This document shows, piece after piece, positions 1 to 10,800 of a stretch of DNA of 33,747 nt (position 1 is its first letter; every line of letters begins with the position of its first letter). The notes under the pieces are model-generated. The model ran no database searches. It saw nothing but the letters and a program-made list of their open reading frames with translations, and had not been told where the DNA came from. The position numbers and the translations under genes are program-made. This DNA comes from Chloroflexaceae bacterium (GTDB taxonomy: Bacteria > Chloroflexota > Chloroflexia > Chloroflexales > Chloroflexaceae), in assembly GCA_012034075.1 (NCBI GenBank), contig JAAURD010000027.1, positions 1 to 33,747 of the forward strand, in the 5' to 3' direction.

Positions 1-208
1 GCATCAAACGTTGCACCAGCGGGCGCAACGTCAACCGCTTCACCAACTGCCCCGCATCCACCAAACGCAACGGCGTATACAGCTGCAACGTCACCCGATC
101 TGTCGGCAACATCGCCGCATACGCCTGCACCTGCGCCGCCCCAATCGGCAAGCCCGGCAACTGCACCAACGGCGTACCCGCCCGATACAACACCTGCCGC
201 GCCAGACA
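1..208 (-). pseudogene. cas6: C-terminal fragment of a Cas6-like CRISPR RNA endonuclease, cut at both ends
   Basis: On the minus strand one frame is open and ends at the window edge. It contains LPTDRVTLQLYTPLRL followed by VDAGQLVKRL and LRPLVQRL. This resembles the C-terminal part of the Cas6/RAMP family (PF10040), where a beta strand leads into TPLRL, then a short G-L-V segment and a conserved RL. Cas6 cuts precursor CRISPR RNA. The codons are strongly NNG-biased (GCG, TTG, GTG, CCG, CGG), unlike neighbouring genes. That bias stops near position 206, and the part of Cas6 that should lie at higher coordinates is absent from 209-600. No repeat array or other cas gene is visible. The fragment is either a rearranged remnant or a chimeric contig end. 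The identification rests on motif recall, not on an alignment. Confidence 0.5.
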
Positions 209-213
209 TTGCC

Positions 214-576
214 ATGGCTGAAGTGCGCCAAACACAGCCCTATCGACAGCGACAGGCTCATATTGAGCGCTGTGAACGCTTGTTGAATGTGATGCGCGAT
301 ATGCCCGGTGCGGTATCATGGCAATCGGCACAATCATCGTTAGAGGATGAGTTACGACCCGCCAGCCTGATGTTCTTGTATGAGGCTGAACCAGTTCGAC
401 CGTATGTCGCTCTGCTGGTGGGTTGGCTCCAATTGTATGGTGTACCGGATACCGCTGAACAACTGACCCTGCTCATAACGCTCATCCGCCGATTGTATGA
501 GCCACTGTATCTCGAGACCCTAGCTGATGCGGTAGCGTTACTGACCCAATGGCCGCCAAAACAACAAAACGGGTGA
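214..576 (+). CDS. unrecognised helical protein, probably a truncated C-terminus
   Basis: I do not recognise this protein. The frame has native-looking codon use from about 214 to the TGA at 574-576 and would encode about 120 residues, rich in Leu, Ala and Glu. Amphipathic stretches such as ERLLNVMRDM, YVALLVGWLQLYG and LTLLITLIRRLYEPLYLETLADAVALL suggest an all-helical fold. The first ATG (214) has no ribosome binding site and lies beside the composition break at about 206, so the true start was probably lost there and this is the 3' part of a longer gene. The same frame stays open to position 1 as a Pro/Ala/Thr/Ser-rich string, but that is the expected complement of NNG-biased minus-strand codons and is not counted as protein. 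Confidence 0.4.
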   Translation: MAEVRQTQPYRQRQAHIERCERLLNVMRDMPGAVSWQSAQSSLEDELRPASLMFLYEAEPVRPYVALLVGWLQLYGVPDTAEQLTLLITLIRRLYEPLYLETLADAVALLTQWPPKQQNG

Positions 577-996
577 GGCTTGTCTTGGTTTCAGACCATG
601 TATCTGTTTTATTCCAGAAAGGGTTGCTGGTGCAAACATATTCCTGGCATCTTCGATTACACATCAACCAAAAACCCCCTATGAGAGTCGATATTGCTTC
701 TGGCTCTCGTTTATATAGGTAACGAATGAGTTGTGCAGTAGGGCACAATTTTTTTATCCTGTCATCGCCCATGATAGTACGAACAAAGATCGTAGCTATA
801 TCTAATGCATTGACGGTGATGCTCACATGGGTTACAATAAAAAGTAAACGCTTGGTTTATGATAAAAGCCTCAGTCCCATGTAATGCGAACGTAATCTCT
901 TTATATTGTTATCAAATGGCGCTATCGTTTATAGTAAAGGCAAGTCCAAAACGGGTAACACCGCTTCCATTCCTGATGAGAGAAAGAGGTCGTTCG
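577..996. other. intergenic region with no gene seen
   Basis: This 420-base stretch is AT-richer than the flanks. Small open frames run through it on both strands, but none has a ribosome binding site together with recognisable protein sequence. The one supported element is the promoter at 810-838. Bases 859-996 are in frame with the downstream gene, but the good Shine-Dalgarno before 997 indicates that they are untranslated leader. Confidence 0.5.
810..838 (+). promoter_or_regulatory. sigma-70-type promoter for the hexapeptide gene
   Basis: TTGACG (810-815) and TACAAT (833-838) are separated by exactly 17 bases. Both boxes are one base from consensus. Transcription would start near 845, giving a leader of about 150 bases before the ATG at 997. 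Confidence 0.6.
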
Positions 997-2624
997 ATGC
1001 AACGTATTGTTATTCATGAGCCTACCCATATTCCTCCGTTTGGTGAGCCTGCGCGGGATTTGCGTCTGCTCAATAAACCATTGTGGTTGTTACAACGTGA
1101 TTTGTTAGCACACTATTGCAAAGGCAAAGTGACGGTTGATGTCGAATCATTCGACGCATTTACTGCGCATGAGGTATACCAATCTCAAGACGAATTGATC
1201 GTGCATAAAGATAATCTCTTTTTTAATAGTGCTCTGATTGATGAATTTATCGCTCAGGCACGTGCGCTTGGAAGACCTTGCCAGATTGCGTTTGCTACTG
1301 ATGATGTATCGATACTTGCCCATGCCATAAAACTGCAAGATGGTATTCGCTTGCAGGGCAATGTGTATGTTGCTGATCTCTACTATTATCCAGTTCATCA
1401 GCGTGGTGCGCCACATCCCGTCGTTATCGATACCCAGGCATATGAGATGGGCTATTATCATATTCCGCACTATATGGCCCGCGGGGTGATCTGGTTTTTC
1501 AAGTACCCAATCGTGTCTTTCTGTCCGTTGAAAGCTGGTTGCATGTCTTTCTCGCCAACACACCAATGGGTGTTTTTGCTCAGGCCCGTCAAACCGATGA
1601 ATTGATGAGTCGCGGGCGGCTGAAAAAGATACTGAAATGGACAGGCGATGATTGGCGAGCATTACAGCCAAAAATATCGCTGTTGATAACCTCGATGTGG
1701 GAGCGTATAAATCCCATGGAAGAAGCCTGGCGCAATCATTTTCTGTCGTGTAAACACCTGGTGAAGGTGGGCAAAAACTGTTCGATAGATCCTTCAGCCG
1801 TTATTCATGGGCCAACCATTATTGGCGATAATGTGTATATCGGGCCAGGGGCAGTGATTGCCAACAGCATTATTGGCAGCAATGTCAACATTATGCAAGG
1901 TGTCCAGGTCATGTTGAGTGTCATTAGCGACCGTTGCTTTTTGCCGTTTAATTCGGCGATCTTTATGAGCACCATGATGGAAAACAGTATGGTGGCGCAG
2001 AATACCTGTGTGCAGCTGAGTGTCGTTGGACGCAATACCTTTCTGGGAGCAAACAGTGTCTGGACCGATTTTGATCTTGATAACCGGCCAATTCAAACCG
2101 TCCATAAAAACCAGTTGGAAGAGGTCGGGTTACCGGTGCTTGGGTCAGCCATTGGTCATCACTGTAAAATTGGGAGCGGTTTCGTCATGTTCCCTGGTCG
2201 AATGATTGGATCATATACGACTATCGTGTATCATGAGACAAATCCATTATATCGCCGTTGCGTGAATGTCCCGGGGGTGGCTCAACAATATAATGTCCCT
2301 GGATATGGCGATCAAGTGAATGCTCGAGGTGAGCCGCAACGCACCATCTATTTCTGGCCAACGGCGTATGATCCTGTGCGTGATGGTGTGCGTCAACCAG
2401 ACAGCGGGAAAATATATCATCCCGAGGAGCAGTCTACGGATGAACAGGATCAAAGGGCCACTATGAACATCGTGATGATAGCCAGAACAGCGATTATCAG
2501 CCATCACCATCTCGCACGCAGCCAACCGGTGGAGGAAACCACCACCATAGTAGTGTCTCGGAATCAGCGCAAACATCGCATCAGTCATCGATACATGTGG
2601 TATGCTAGGAGGAATAAGCTGTGA
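997..2624 (+). CDS. left-handed beta-helix (hexapeptide-repeat) protein, possible nucleotidyl-sugar enzyme; interrupted by a -1 frameshift
   Basis: The start at ATG 997 is chosen because AGAAAGAGG (981-989) lies seven bases upstream. The first frame runs to a stop at 1605, but from about 1487 the sensible protein continues in the next frame (DLVFQVPNR, VFLSVESWLH, FLANTPMG). Adding one G to the four-G run at 1483-1486 restores a continuous protein. The second half holds repeated hexapeptides (IDPSAVI, IIGDNVYIGPGAVI, IIGSNVNI, then SAIGHHCKIGSGFV), the left-handed beta-helix of GlmU-like and acyltransferase proteins. The N-terminal 170 residues are not recognised with confidence; a degenerate nucleotidyltransferase domain is possible. 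The frame stays open to a TGA overlapping the GTG of the next gene. The last 50 or so codons (2460-2620) recur as a leader before the second regulator copy, so the real end may be earlier. Confidence 0.6.
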
Positions 2625-3598
2625 GCAAGGAACGAATTCTGGTTGTTGAAGATGCGCCTGATATTGCCAACCTGTTAAAGATCTACTTTACCTCACAGGG
2701 CTACGAAGTGCTCACAGCTATGCGAGGGCAGGTTGCACTTGATATCTGCCGCAAGACTCCCCCTCATCTGGCATTGCTGGATGTTAACCTACCAGATATG
2801 GAGGGCTATGATATCGGAAAAGCGTTACGTGCCAGTCCTCGCACGCGCCATATCCCGATTATCTTTTTAACGGCACGTGGTGAACGTCAGGATCGCTTGA
2901 AAGGCCTCGGTGAAGTTCAAGCCGACTATTATATGATCAAGCCCTTTGATATTGAGGAAGTACACACCATTGTTAAGAATCAGTTGGAGACAGCACGACG
3001 GAAGAATCAGTCGCATCCAGTGACCAACCTGCCAACCGCCGAAATCATTAACGATCAATTTCGTCACCTGCTCTCGACCAGTGGTTGGGCTCTGGCAATG
3101 GCACATATAAATAGCTTTGAAGCATTTATTCGATCATATGGCGCTGTTGTCAGCGAAGATGTCTTGAAGTTTATGGCGATCATGCTCAATGAGACGATGA
3201 ATGACCTGGGCAACCCCGATGATTTCATTGGTCAAATGGTGGTCGGTCCCGATTTTGTTTTCACTTCAACACCAGAGCGCATCAAAACGATCTGTGAGCA
3301 ATTAATCCAACGGTTTGATGAGGGTGTTGGTTTGCACTACCATTATAATCACCGCAAGCAAGGGTATATTGAAGTATCCGACGAGAACGGTGTTTTGCGG
3401 CAAATACCGCTGATGTCTCTCTCGATTGGGGTCATTACCAGTCAAGATGGGCCGTTCTACGATATTCGTGAACTCACAGAAACAGCCGAGGAGACACGCC
3501 AGAAAGCATTTGCCCTTTCGCGTGAACAAGGGCAAAAGAGTTTGTATTCCATTGGCCGTGCTCATTAAAGCAAATGCGCTTGGCGCCGTTGTGGTACT
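2040..3598 (+). repeat. tandem duplication, copy 1 (end of hexapeptide gene, response regulator, 30-base tail)
   Basis: The response regulator, its leader from 2460 and about 30 bases after its stop (AAAGCAAA...GGCGCCGTTGT) recur downstream at an offset of 1208 bases. Further upstream, short blocks near 2055-2070 (GTGTCTGGACCGAT) and 2225-2252 (GTGTATCATGA) also recur, at larger offsets. The left boundary is approximate. Confidence 0.7.
2621..3568 (+). CDS. response regulator, receiver plus degenerate GGDEF domain (copy 1)
   Basis: The start is GTG 2621, with AGGAGG at 2607-2612. It overlaps the upstream stop as GTGA. Residues 1-125 form a complete receiver: acidic residues E10/D11, phospho-acceptor D54 (LALLDVNLPD), T83 and K106 (IKPFD). 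Residues 135-315 resemble a GGDEF diguanylate cyclase fold, with an NLPTAEIINDQF start, a SLSIGVI strand and an EETRQKAF helix. The signature is replaced by VVGPDF in DDFIGQMVVGPDF, so cyclase activity is not expected; the domain may bind a ligand or a partner protein. It lies upstream of the giant sensor kinase and is nearly duplicated at 3829. Pairing with that kinase is inferred from position. Confidence 0.85.
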   Translation: MSKERILVVEDAPDIANLLKIYFTSQGYEVLTAMRGQVALDICRKTPPHLALLDVNLPDMEGYDIGKALRASPRTRHIPIIFLTARGERQDRLKGLGEVQADYYMIKPFDIEEVHTIVKNQLETARRKNQSHPVTNLPTAEIINDQFRHLLSTSGWALAMAHINSFEAFIRSYGAVVSEDVLKFMAIMLNETMNDLGNPDDFIGQMVVGPDFVFTSTPERIKTICEQLIQRFDEGVGLHYHYNHRKQGYIEVSDENGVLRQIPLMSLSIGVITSQDGPFYDIRELTETAEETRQKAFALSREQGQKSLYSIGRAH

Positions 3599-3631
3599 AT
3601 GTCAGGCAATGGCAGTTTCTTAATCGTCATC

Positions 3632-4806
3632 GTGTCTGGACTGATATTGTGTATCATGAAACGAACCCATTCTATAGTCGTGATGAAAGCCCAACCAGCA
3701 ATCATCGGCCATCACCAGCTTGCATGCAGCCGATTAACGGAGGTAAACACCACCATAGGGGTGTCTCGAAATCAGTGCAACCATTGCGTCAGTCATCGAT
3801 ACATGTGGTATGCTAGGAGGAATGAGCTGTGAGCAAGGAACGAATTCTGATTGTTGAAGATACTCCTGATATTGCGAACCTGTTAAAGATCTACTTTCTC
3901 TCACAGGGCTACGAAGTGTTCTTAGCTATGCGAGGGCAGGTTGCCCTTGATATCTGCCGCAAGACTCCCCCTCATTTGGCATTGCTGGACGTCGGTCTAC
4001 CAGATATGTTGGGCTATGATGTTGGGAAAGCCTTACGTGCCAGTCCCCGCACGCGCCATATCCCGATTATCTTTTTGACAGCATATGGTGAACGAGAGAA
4101 TCGCTTGAAAGGCCTGGGTGAAGTTCAGGCCGACTATTATATGGTCAAACCTTTTGATATTGAAGAAGTACACACGATTGTGAAGAATCAGTTGGAGACC
4201 GCGCGACGGAAGAATCAGTCGCATCCGGTGACCAACCTGCCAACCGCCGAAATCATTAACGATCAATTCCGTCACCTGCTCTCGACCAGTGGTTGGGTCC
4301 TGGCAATAGCACATATCAATGGCTTTGAAGCGTTTATCCGATCATATGGCGCCGTTGTCGGCGAAGAAGTCTTGGAGTTTATGGCGATCATACTCAATGA
4401 GACCATGAATGAACGAGGCAACCCCGATGATTTCATTGGTCAAATGGTGGTCGGTGCCGATTTTGTCTTCACTTCGACACCAGAGCGCATCAAAACGATC
4501 TGTGAGCAATTAATCTACCGGTTTGATGAGGGTGTTGGTGTGCATTACAATCATAATCACCGCAAGCAAGGGTATATTGAAGTATCCGACGATAATGGTG
4601 TTTTGCGGCAAATACCGCTGATGTCTCTCTCGATTGGGGTCATTACCAGTCAAGATGGGCCGTTCTACGATATTCGTGAACTCACGGAAACGGCCGAGGA
4701 GACACGCCAGAAAGCATTTGTCCTTTCGCGCGAGCAAGGGCAAAAAAGTTTGTATTATATTGGCCGTGCTCATTAAAGCAAAATGGGCCTGGCGCCGTTG
4801 TGTGGG
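3632..4806 (+). repeat. tandem duplication, copy 2
   Basis: This copy matches the region that ends at 3598. The regulator and its 160-base leader align without obvious gaps. Upstream of the leader the copy has lost about 214 bases (equivalent to roughly 2255-2468) and probably a further 155 bases. The last 20 bases before the GTG start, including the AGGAGG, are almost unchanged, so translation signals have been kept. The leader differs at about one base in five, more than the regulator gene itself. Confidence 0.7.
3829..4776 (+). CDS. response regulator, receiver plus degenerate GGDEF domain (copy 2)
   Basis: This is a paralogue of the preceding regulator, also 315 residues, with the same GTG start and the same AGGAGG at 3815-3820. 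Receiver residues D11, D54 (LALLDVGLPD), T83 and K106 (VKPFD) are kept. The second domain again lacks GGDEF and reads VVGADF. Differences from copy 1 are scattered and mostly conservative (for example T24 to L, N56 to G, R85 to Y), with the frame intact throughout. This suggests both copies are functional rather than one decaying. About 78 bases separate the stop from the kinase start, and no terminator is seen there, so the regulators and the kinase may share a transcript. Confidence 0.85.
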   Translation: MSKERILIVEDTPDIANLLKIYFLSQGYEVFLAMRGQVALDICRKTPPHLALLDVGLPDMLGYDVGKALRASPRTRHIPIIFLTAYGERENRLKGLGEVQADYYMVKPFDIEEVHTIVKNQLETARRKNQSHPVTNLPTAEIINDQFRHLLSTSGWVLAIAHINGFEAFIRSYGAVVGEEVLEFMAIILNETMNERGNPDDFIGQMVVGADFVFTSTPERIKTICEQLIYRFDEGVGVHYNHNHRKQGYIEVSDDNGVLRQIPLMSLSIGVITSQDGPFYDIRELTETAEETRQKAFVLSREQGQKSLYYIGRAH

Positions 4807-4854
4807 CGGCATAGAGCAATCGTGATTTGTTCATGCGTTTGATGAATCTTTTGT

Positions 4855-7800
4855 ATGTATATGGATATGACGACTGTTTTGCCTAAAACCCAGGTCTGGG
4901 AAATGATGACACAGCTTGCCCATTGTGGCGACGATGTTGATCAGATTCCCACCGTTCATGCCTTACTCGAACGAATCGTTCAGGTATTGGTAACGGTTAT
5001 GCCACACCGGTGGGGGGTACTGACCCTTGTAGAACATCATCAGGTGTATGCATACGCAAGCTGGGGCATCAGTGAGAACGATATTGCGAACCTGTTCAAC
5101 GAAGTCCATACCCAGCCAGATGGGTATGGACAGGAGACCTTTGCTGTCGCCAAAACCCATATTCGGCTTGATATTGTTTCGGGAACGACCCTGACCGGCT
5201 CTCTGTTACTGGCCCGTTCGTCTGATCAGCAATCGTTGCTCGAACCATCGTTTGCCCATGCACTCACCACCCAGATCAGTCTGCTGCTGCAAGCCTATAC
5301 TCAGCATGCCCTGGATCGCCTCACCGACATATTACCCCAACTGGCCCAGGCATTTCGTAGCACTATTGCATTGACATCGTTTTGCCAGTTAGCGCTGGAA
5401 CAACTCAATCGTATTCTGCACTATGATCAGGCAGCCGTACTGCTCCATCGTCGTGCCAGTACCGCAGTACCGCCTGATGTGTTTGATGCCGACGGGGGAT
5501 TGATCGCCACATATGGACAATCGATCAACAGCGAAGATGTATCTGTTATCAGAGCACTGATGCAGGCGTCGTATGATAATAACGATGATCCATGGCCGCA
5601 TACCGATGACACCAGTGAACTGGTACCAGTACAGGGCTGGCTTATTGCCCGGCTCTTATATCAGGATGAATATACCGTCGATGGGCCAACGGTTATTGGT
5701 GTTCTGGCATTCCGTTCTGGTATGCCAGTCATATCACCGCACACCGGTTTGAAGATTGCTACAACCGTAGCAGATGTTGTGGCTCAGGCGATTGCCACAC
5801 GTATGTCGCAAGCTCTGTCGAAGGAGCAGGTCGAGCAACTCAAGTTACTTCATCAACGAGCGTCCATTATTCACAGTGCCTCAGATATCGCAAAATCGCT
5901 CTGGTCTGACCAATCGATTGACCATATGCTCGAACAAATTGGGTACGGTGCCATGGCGCTGACGGAATTTCGTCAGATTATCTTTTATCTGGTCAATATC
6001 GATGACATGCATACGGTAGACGAACCATCATTGTATGTGGCAACCAGTATCGGTTTGACCCCAGATGATACGCAACACATTGCCCATGCCTCTATCCCTC
6101 GACCGCTCGTCGTGCAGTATCTGAATCCCCGGTTTCGGGTTGGACGTGGCTTTTATATTACCACCCAGGATGCGCTCCTGATTGAAGAGGGTTTTGATAC
6201 AACCCTGTTTATGGTTTATCCAGATATTGATGATACATCATCAGAGACATGGCAACGTTATGATAAGCTGTTCTTGCCGCTTCGGAGTAGCGAGGGCTAT
6301 TTGTTTGGCCTGATGGCCGTGGGCAATCCGCGTGATCGGCAGGTTCCCACTGGCGATACCATCGAAGCATTGGAAATCATGGCCGAACATGCAACCATTG
6401 CCATTGAAAACTATTATCTGCTGCAGACTGCGCGGTCACAAACTGAACAAATGAATGCGCTGTACCAGTTAGGTACGGCGATTACCTCAACAACTGATTT
6501 GACCCTGTTATTTGAACAGGTGTACCATCTTATCGTCCATTATGTCAAACCACGAGCATCATCGCTGACTATGCAGCGATCAACCACTGGCGTGGGAGCA
6601 AAGGTGCAGCCACAGCAGAGCAGAGAGGCCGAACCGCATGATCCCGGACTGATCATCGCGACCTATCAGCCACAACGCGAACAGATCGTGTATAACCTGG
6701 TGATGGACGCCGAAGGCTTGACCGGTGCGTTACATCAGACGGTTGCACCGAAAGCAGGCACCATTGGCTGGATGATCGATCAGCGTCAATCTCTCTTGTT
6801 CTATCGTCAATCGTGGTGTATTGAAAACGGAGACGTGATCGATCCGCAAAGCTCCATGCTGCCCTTGCCAGAACCATCTACTCCGTTTGCGAGTTGGTTT
6901 GGGATGCCGCTGTATCATCAGCATCGGGTTCTGGGCGTGCTGATTGTTCATCATCCCACTCCCGATATCTTTTCAGAACGAGACAAACAATTTTTCACCG
7001 CGCTTACGCATCAGCTCGCCTTGGCTATCGAAAATGTGAACCTGTTTGAAGCGCATGAACATCGTATCGCCGAGCTGAAGGTTATCAATCGGATAAACCA
7101 GATTGCGACATCGACGCTTGATCTCTCGGCAATGATTGACCAGGTATATGATGAACTGGTCGGTTTTTTGCAAATTGATGCGGGAAGTATTACGATCTAC
7201 GATCACGAGCAGGAACGGATTATCTTCTCGCTATTCGATGTTGGCGATGGTGTTCGCGATATCTCAACCGCGCCGCGCAAACCCCTGGCTGGTAGTCTGA
7301 TCACACACATCATGCAAACGCGTGAACCGCTGTTGCTGCGCAACGATGAATGGCGTATGGAACATGGCATGTGGCAATCGGGTGATTCGCCATTCTCCGT
7401 GCCATCGGTTGAATTTCCAAGCTGGATGGGCGCTCCGCTGCTGGTGGGTGATCATCAGGTCGTTGGGGTGATTACGATTCAGAGTTCAGCCCCTGATAGG
7501 TACGATGAACGTGAACTTGCGTTTATCAGCAATGTTGCCAGTGAACTGGCAATGGGCGTACAAAATGCACGGTTGATCAACAAGGCATCGGAACAGGTGC
7601 AACAGCTTGGCTTGTTGAACCACTTTTCGTTGGCAGCAGCCTCAGCTCTCGATCCCGAACGCATTTATCAGGCGGCAGTGGACGCGATGGCTCAGGCAGC
7701 TGGCGTTGATCAAGCCCGCCTGTATGTGTATGATCGAGTATCGAATGCAGCTATCTGCGTTGCCGAACATATCTCATTCCCCGAATCGCGTGCGATCATG

Positions 7801-10800
7801 CTTTCTTTACTCGATAACCCGGCGATTGCTTGGCTGGATACGCACCTTGAACCATTGGTTTCGTATGATGTGACGTATGACCCGCGCCTGGATCGGATGC
7901 AGCAGTTGATTCAGAAGGACGATATCCGATCGATGGCAATGATACCGCTGGTGCTCAGTGGGAAGGTCATTGGTCATGTTGGTCTGGATTTTACCAGTCG
8001 CCAGATGCACTTCGGCACACAGAAAATTGAGTTGTGTCAGATTATTGCCAATCAAATGACCACGGTCATTGAGAAGACACAGCTGTTTGGTCAGGTACAG
8101 GCCAATGCAAACGCCTTGCAATCGAAAGTAAGCGAGCTTTCGACCTTGCTCGAAGCATCGAGCATCTTAAGCTCACTGCTTCATCCGGATGCGGTCCTGC
8201 AGAGCCTGATGGAGCTGGTCGTGCGGCAGCTTGAGGTGGCAAGCGTCTCGCTCTGGACCATACAGCCGAATAACGTGCTGGTGCCAGAAGTCATTGAAGG
8301 TATTCCTGAAGAGGAGTTGTACAACCTGCGTGTCCCCGTAGGACAAGGCATGACGGTACCGTTTTTGCGACAGGCAAACCCCTCCTTGTGCGTGATGTTG
8401 AGCGCAAGAGCGATCACTGTACCCCAGTTTCAATCGACGTTATGATCTGAAATCGTACCTTGGCGTCCCATTGTTTTACCGTGAGGACATTATTGGTGTG
8501 CTGAGTGTGATGACGGTCGAATACCGTGACTTTACGCAAGATGATGTGATGTTGCTGACAGGATTGGCAAGTCAGGCAACGATTGCGCTTGAGAATGCAC
8601 GGCTGTTTGAAGAACGTGAGCGACGTATTGGTGAACTGACCACCATGAATCAGATCAGTGCGACCGTCAATGCAACCCTGGCATTGGATGAGTTGCTCCT
8701 GGCGTTGCATCAATGTATTAGTGAGGTAGTTGATACAACCCATTCGTTTATCGGTCTGTACGATCTGGACGAATCACGTGTCCATCTAAAAGTCATGCGT
8801 CGTGGTGAACTGGCCATGTTGACCGAGCATACGATTGTGGTGGATGGCAAGGGACTGATCGACTATGTGGTGCTTGAGTGCAAACCACTCTTACTCAACA
8901 AAAAAGAGGGACGATGGGTGCCGGCTGACTCGGATATTGATGAGTTGCCCCATCATCTGAGTATACCCATCGAGGACTCGTCTTTTCACAGTTGGCTCGG
9001 TGTTCCCATTCTCCACAGCGACGAACTCCTGGGTATCATTCAGGTGCAGAGCCGAGAAGCACAAACCTACACGCTCGATGATATGCGCTTCTTGACCAGT
9101 GTTGCCAGCCAGGCCGGGGTGGCTATCTCGAATGCACGGCTGTTTAGTGAACGTGAGCGTCGCCTGCGCGAGATGAGTGCGCTGAAGGATATTGGCAGTG
9201 CAATCTCTTCGACATTGGATTTGCAAAGCGTGCTCGAGTTGCTCCACCACGAACTGGGCCAGGCAATCGATGTCAGCACCTCGATGATTGGTTTGTACGA
9301 TGAATCAAACAATGTATTGAGCTATCCTGTCTGTTACGACCAGGGCCAGCGGGTCTATATTGCCTCGACGATATTGCCAGATGACGCCAATGGCTGGGTT
9401 ATTCGCAACCGCCAGCCACTCTTACTGCACACAGCTGAACAGGCACGCCAGATAGGGTTCCGCGATTTTGGCTTTTCCGTCTTTGATATGCGTTCCGGAC
9501 AGTCCGGCCTGCGCCATCATCGTTCCAAGGTCGTGCAATCGTTTCTGGTTACGCCGATCATTGCTGGCGATGCGGTGCTTGGCGTCATCAATATTCAGAG
9601 CTACAAATCGCATGCATTTGATGATGGGACTCTCAGCTTTGTCACAACGGTTACCAATCAGGTAGCCGTTACGATCTCTAATCTGCATCTCTTTGCCGAA
9701 CGCGGTCGGCGTATTGAAGAACTGGCAACGTTTAATGATATTGGACAGGCATTAAGCGCCACGGTCAGCTTTGATGACCTACCGGAGTTAATCTATCGTC
9801 AAACGAGTCGCCTGGTAGATACCACAAACTTTTATATGGCGTTACTCGATGATGAGACCGGTGAGCTATCATTTCCGGTCTTCTACGAAGAAGGGGTCTC
9901 ACGTTCGCGCAATGTACGCAATGCCAGCGACACACACAGACAGCTGCCTCAACCGCGGCCTCTTATTTCCAATCCGCACATCTGGTCGCTTATTATGCGC
10001 CTCACGCAACGCGTGATCCATACCCGCGAACCATTGCTGCTCCAAGATACGGATCTAAAGCAGGGTGAATGGATTATTGAGGTGCGCGAAATACAAGAAG
10101 AGTTGGCTCAATATGCCCAGAATCGGCATGATCGCACGATTCCACGGTCATGGCTGAGCGTACCGATGATCGCTGCCAATAATGTTGTCGGGGTTATCGG
10201 TATTCAGCAGTATGATAATCCCCATGCCTATGGTCTCGATCAGATGCGGCTGCTCTCAACGATTGCCCTGTGGGGAGCAATCGCTCTAGAAAATGCACGC
10301 CTCTTTGATCAGATTAGCACGATTGCGGCTGACCTTGAACAACGCGTGGCTGAACGCACCGCAGAACTTGAAGAAGCCAACAGCTTGCTGCGTCAGGAGA
10401 AAGAACGGCTCGAAGCAGTTCATGTCATTACCATGCAACTCACAGCAACGCTCAATCCCGATGAGATTATCAGCCGTGCGCTTGAGTTAGTTTCTACAAC
10501 GCTGAATGTATCGCGTGGGTCGATCATGATCCGTGATCTCGAACGTGGTGATCTTATCTGCCGTGCCACCCTTCACGAGCAAGGAGTAGTGCATCCAGCC
10601 AATCTCGCCATTACCTTTGATAGCCGCAATGGTCTTTCAGATTGGGTTATTCAACATCGTCAGCCGGCTCGCATCGGTGATGTGCGCCGTGATACGCGCT
10701 GGGTGATGGAATCTGGTCGTGCGGAAGATGCTCGTTCGGTGGTCGCCGTGCCATTGATGACCAGCGACTCGGTGATAACCAGTGATGCGGTACTTGGCGT

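Noticed and set aside
1..213. Open plus-strand frame rich in Pro/Ala/Thr/Ser leading into the 214-576 gene
   Set aside because: NNG-biased codons on the minus strand automatically give NCN codons (Ser, Pro, Thr, Ala) in this plus frame, so it is a shadow of the Cas6-like frame.
482..826. 114-codon open frame on the minus strand
   Set aside because: It overlaps the plus-strand gene end, has no ribosome binding site and shows no recognisable protein pattern.
1147..1671. 174-codon minus-strand frame opposite the hexapeptide gene
   Set aside because: It is antisense to a clearly coding region that carries a family signature.
2460..2620. Last 50 codons of the hexapeptide frame as a conserved C-terminal domain
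   Set aside because: The same DNA serves as leader before the second regulator, with many amino-acid changes, so conservation may concern the leader rather than the protein.
3574..3832. Small open frames between the two regulators
   Set aside because: They lie in the decayed copy of the hexapeptide 3' end and leader. Similarity to the tail of 997-2624 comes from the duplication, not from a gene.
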